NCBI GenBank assembly: GCA_001543015.1
Contig: LFLC01000025.1
Coordinates: 1-64,000, forward strand
Source of the DNA: Nitrosopumilus sp. LS_AOA
GTDB lineage: Archaea; Thermoproteota; Nitrososphaeria; Nitrososphaerales; Nitrosopumilaceae
DNA: 64,000 nucleotides
Direction: 5' to 3'
Below are positions 61,153 to 64,000 of the stretch, in pieces. Within the stretch, counting starts at the first letter, position 1; the number at the start of each line of letters is the position of its first letter. Position numbers and translations under genes: made by a program. The notes beneath the pieces are model-generated. The model was not told the origin of the DNA and did not search any database. It worked only from the letters and a program-made list of their open reading frames with translations.

Positions 61153-62091
61153 TTATTTTCGTGATTTGAAATGCTTGTAGGATTTAACTCCAATTAATGC
61201 AGGTGCTGCAATGTACATTCCCAAGTTTAGTAAAATTACAGAAAGTCCCAATCCTAAAACATCAGATTCTGAACCATTTTCAGCTAAAGTCATAATTGAT
61301 AATGTAGAAATCATTGGTGTGATAAATACTCTAACTGCTTCTTGGAACATTGGATTTTCTCGTTCCATATCAGCAATTATTGGTGAGAATGAATAATACA
61401 ATTGATTAAATCCTGTCATAAATGCAGTTCCAGATTCTGTACTCATTACAGTATTATCTCTAATTTCTCTCAAGAATTGAACTTGAGGTGCTAGTTCTGT
61501 GCCATATGCTGCAGTTGCAATCAAACAACCACCACCACTCTTTGGAGTTGGTTCTGTAGTTTTAATTACTTGACAAATTCCATCTACTAATTCAGTTCCA
61601 GATCCACATGTTGGTTCAGGTTCTGGTGTTGGTTCAGGTTCTGGTGTTGGTTCAGGTTCTGGTGTTGGTTCAGGTTCTGGTGTTGGTTCTGTTGTTGCAG
61701 AACCATCAGCAGTAAAAATAAAAGTACTTGTAATTTTTTGAGCTCCATATTTAGCACGAATTTCATAATCACCACTAGAATTCATTGTACCACCAGCTTT
61801 CAAAGAGTATGAATAATTTCCATCATTATCAGGTATCACTTGAGCAATTGTTACAATATTTCCATCAGGACTAACAACCAGGATAGTTACTGATTGTGGA
61901 TAATCTGCCAGAGTTTTAATTGAACCAGAAATTATAATGCTATCACCGCTTCCATATGATGGTAAATCAGAACCAACAGATAATGGAAGAACAGAAGCTT
62001 CTTGAGCATATACTGCACCGGATAAACCATAAGATAGAATTGATATAGATAATAATGCAAATGCAAAGAAACCCATTAATCTCATTTTCAT
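61153..62091 (-). CDS. Secreted Ig-like protein with CFI-box-type C-terminus
   Basis: The 312-residue protein has a signal peptide (1-29, ending VYAQE), one Ig/MG2-like domain (about 38-128) and a (PEPTPE)n hinge of about 26 residues. A Cys-containing segment CGSGTELVDGICQV precedes GGGCLIATAAYGTELAP, the CFI-box-type motif seen before C-terminal sorting/anchor regions. It ends with a membrane helix and KSYKHFKSRK. Unlike the cluster at 50.5-54 kb it has no PEFG signal, so a different attachment route is likely. Confidence 0.87.
   Translation of the reverse strand: MKMRLMGFFAFALLSISILSYGLSGAVYAQEASVLPLSVGSDLPSYGSGDSIIISGSIKTLADYPQSVTILVVSPDGNIVTIAQVIPDNDGNYSYSLKAGGTMNSSGDYEIRAKYGAQKITSTFIFTADGSATTEPTPEPEPTPEPEPTPEPEPTPEPEPTCGSGTELVDGICQVIKTTEPTPKSGGGCLIATAAYGTELAPQVQFLREIRDNTVMSTESGTAFMTGFNQLYYSFSPIIADMERENPMFQEAVRVFITPMISTLSIMTLAENGSESDVLGLGLSVILLNLGMYIAAPALIGVKSYKHFKSRK
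61613..61690 (-). repeat. 18-bp coding tandem repeat
   Basis: About four copies of GGTTCAGGTTCTGGTGTT (plus strand) encode the Pro-Glu-Pro-Thr hinge of the surface protein. It is in frame and would vary in copy number by slippage. Confidence 0.9.
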
Positions 62092-62145
62092 TTTGATTCA
62101 TGGTTTTGAGTATTTATGTATTCAATGAAAGAAAAATTGACCTGA

Positions 62146-64000
62146 TTATATTACAATTATACCTTTATTGACCAAGTATTGAATCGATTTTACAAAGTCT
62201 TCATCAGGAATTTTATTATCGGCCCACCATTTTGCATTATTTTTTATCCAATCAGGAATTTCTTGTTCAACTCCAGCCCCATCTGAGGATTAACAGAAAT
62301 TATTCCAATATCTATTAGATGCTCAAGTCCTGAAATAAATTCTTCATCAGAAATACTATCTGATGACCACCAATTGGCATTATTTTTTATCCAATCAGGA
62401 ATGTCTTCTGAAATTACAGAAAATGATAAAGTTCCAAGATTTTTACCGTTATAGGAGAGTTGAAGAAAATATGTTCCAGGTAAAGAATCAGGATTTACAG
62501 TAAAAATTGATCTATAGCTACCATTAGCACTTAGAGAAGCCCCAAAGCTTTGATTGGTTCCATCAGGATTTGTAAGAATAATAGATAAAGGAATTCCACG
62601 TTTTTGATTCTCAACACTGCCAGATAAGATAATTTCTTGAGTTAAACCAATACCAGGTAATGGAACTTTATCTTGACTTAATTTTGCTGGACTAGAAAAT
62701 GAGATAGTGGTTTTTGAACTCAATAAACTGAAAATATTTTCATTTCCTGAATCATCACGTGAATCATAATAACGTGCATCAAGACTACCACCAGCAGTTG
62801 AGATTAGTTTTGAACCTGTTTTATCACAAATTTGAGAAGGCATCTTGAAAATACCCTCAAAAATTCCAGTACTTGGTCCCGTTTCAACAAGTGTAAACCC
62901 AGTTGATGCCAAGCCTCCATGTTCAACACCATTAATTGTACAACGCTTGTAACGAATGTCTTTGAGTTTTACCTCTAAGAGAATTTCCCCATCTTTTCCT
63001 ACAGCATCAACATTGATGGAATTTGGATCATTAATTGTTTGGTAAATATCAATGGTGTTACTTTTCAAATTAAGATCAGAGTCCTTTAAAATAATTGTTA
63101 CAGGTTGACCAAATCGAAATGTTGTTGATTCAGTAGAAACAACTCCAGAATGTGTAGGGATGTCAGATTTAATTGAAGTAATAGTATTCAAACCAACTGA
63201 ATCTAAATCAAAATAAGAAATTACTATTCCTTCTTCATCAACTAGTCTATCAGTTACAATAATTTTAATTTCATCATTAATGGTTTGAATTGTTTGAATA
63301 AAATTAGGATCAAGTATGTTTAATTGATTAGTTACGGCATATTCTATAGTACCATCAAAAATAGAAGAGTTGTCTTGAGTTTCTTCTAACTCAAAACGAT
63401 AAATTGAATTGTTTACACTATTTTCATTTTGTAATCCAAAAGAAAAGATATCAAAAACAATTGGTTGGTTATTTATCTCACTAGAAATAGTAATCACACC
63501 TGCGTTATCATTTGATGAATCAAAATCAATTACTAAAAATACAGTTCCACTTTTATCTGCAATATCAGTTATATCAGAATCATCAATTTGGATAAATCCT
63601 TGAGAGGATGAAATATCACCAGCATCAATTATTGTAATAGATGAATCTCCAAGTGTTCCAAAAGAAAGAGAAAATGAAGTATCACCAAAATTTGAAACCC
63701 CCAAATCATTTACAAAGGATCTTAAATCATAATTTATCCAATTTGTACCACTTGTACTTGATTGAGATGAATCAAGCAATAATGAGGATAAGGATGAGGC
63801 AGAAAAACCCAAATTTACTGAAAATATTTCATATGAGCCATTTGTAACTGTGTCAATAATGAGCCTGTCAGAATTTGTATCAGGCACAGATGAATTTGCA
63901 GCAACTCCTGCAGTAAGTGGAGGGGATGATGAATGAAATTGCACATTTTGAGCATTTTCTAAAGTTAAAGGATTCCCAATAGTTATTGCAGGAATAATTG
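62146..64000 (-). pseudogene. Large secreted surface protein, frameshifted, 5' end beyond window
   Basis: The frame is open from base 64000 (PAITIGNPLTLENAQN) to a stop at 62244, so the N-terminus lies outside the window and GTG 63944 is not the real start. It contains repeated beta domains, a segment TSTGTFEG-like (GPSTGIFEGIFKMPSQ) typical of thaumarchaeal surface proteins, an Ig-like domain and one W-module (IPDWIKNNANWWSSDS). A -1 frame change at the CCCC run 62277-62280 joins a second W-module (IPDWIKNNAKWWADNKIPD) ending at 62146. Either a sequence error, a real mutation or programmed slippage. Confidence 0.8.

Noticed and set aside
61613-61690. Regular 18-bp repeats considered as a CRISPR or minisatellite
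   Set aside because: They are in frame, have no spacers, and encode a Pro-Glu-Pro-Thr hinge.

Overview
The window is AT-rich archaeal DNA and fits an ammonia-oxidising thaumarchaeon (Nitrosopumilaceae, Nitrosopumilus/Nitrosarchaeum-like). The evidence is an unsplit RNA polymerase A subunit, tandem secreted proteins ending in the thaumarchaeal PEFG-CTERM signal, a recurrent C-terminal 'PDWIKNNAKWW' module, archaeal ribosomal proteins (P1/L12, L30e, uS7, uS12), archaeal-type AlaRS and LeuRS, an intron-containing tRNA-Gln, TTG/GTG starts, and TATA boxes about 25 nt before start codons (leaderless mRNAs). The species is inferred, not proven.

Layout. 1-3.3 kb: a receiver protein and a histidine kinase that runs off the left edge, a TRIC-type channel, ribosomal P1 and an unknown protein. 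3.4-9 kb: alaS-leuS operon. 9-17.5 kb: accessory region of small genes (zinc-ribbon mini-proteins, DUF3179 protein, Cys-rich peptide, SpoT-like HD hydrolase, Kazal-type inhibitor, YwbE, DnaJ-TPR fusion, secreted protein). 17.7-22.8 kb: sensor kinase, large secreted subtilase and DNRLRE surface protein; the last two share a 21-bp operator-like palindrome. 22.9-33.5 kb: many proteins of 30-100 aa (CDGSH iron-sulfur protein, zinc ribbons), a HAMP-nucleotide cyclase, methyltransferase, SLC13-type transporter, nuclease-like protein, and a kinase/receiver pair. 33.6-38.9 kb: secreted protein, eRF1/Vms1-like GGQ protein followed by a strong structured-RNA candidate, geranylgeranyl-reductase-like protein and a YkgJ protein. 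39-50.4 kb (minus strand): rpoH-rpoB-rpoA-lsm-(secreted TPR protein)-rpl30e-nusA-rps12-rps7, with tRNA-Gln at its end. 50.5-54.1 kb: four tandem PEFG-CTERM surface proteins. 54.1-61.1 kb: nickel-pincer cofactor genes (larC, larE, a cysteine desulfurase, and larB on the other strand) with malate dehydrogenase and a B12/radical-SAM enzyme. 61.1-64 kb: two more surface proteins, the last frameshifted and cut by the right edge.

The most unusual signals are non-coding or organisational: a shared 21-bp palindrome, three structured leaders/RNAs, a 147-bp cassette joining a sorting signal, terminator and next promoter, an interrupted RNA polymerase/ribosomal operon, and a frameshift that separates a surface protein from its final module. 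No CRISPR array, insertion sequence or phage gene was recognised.
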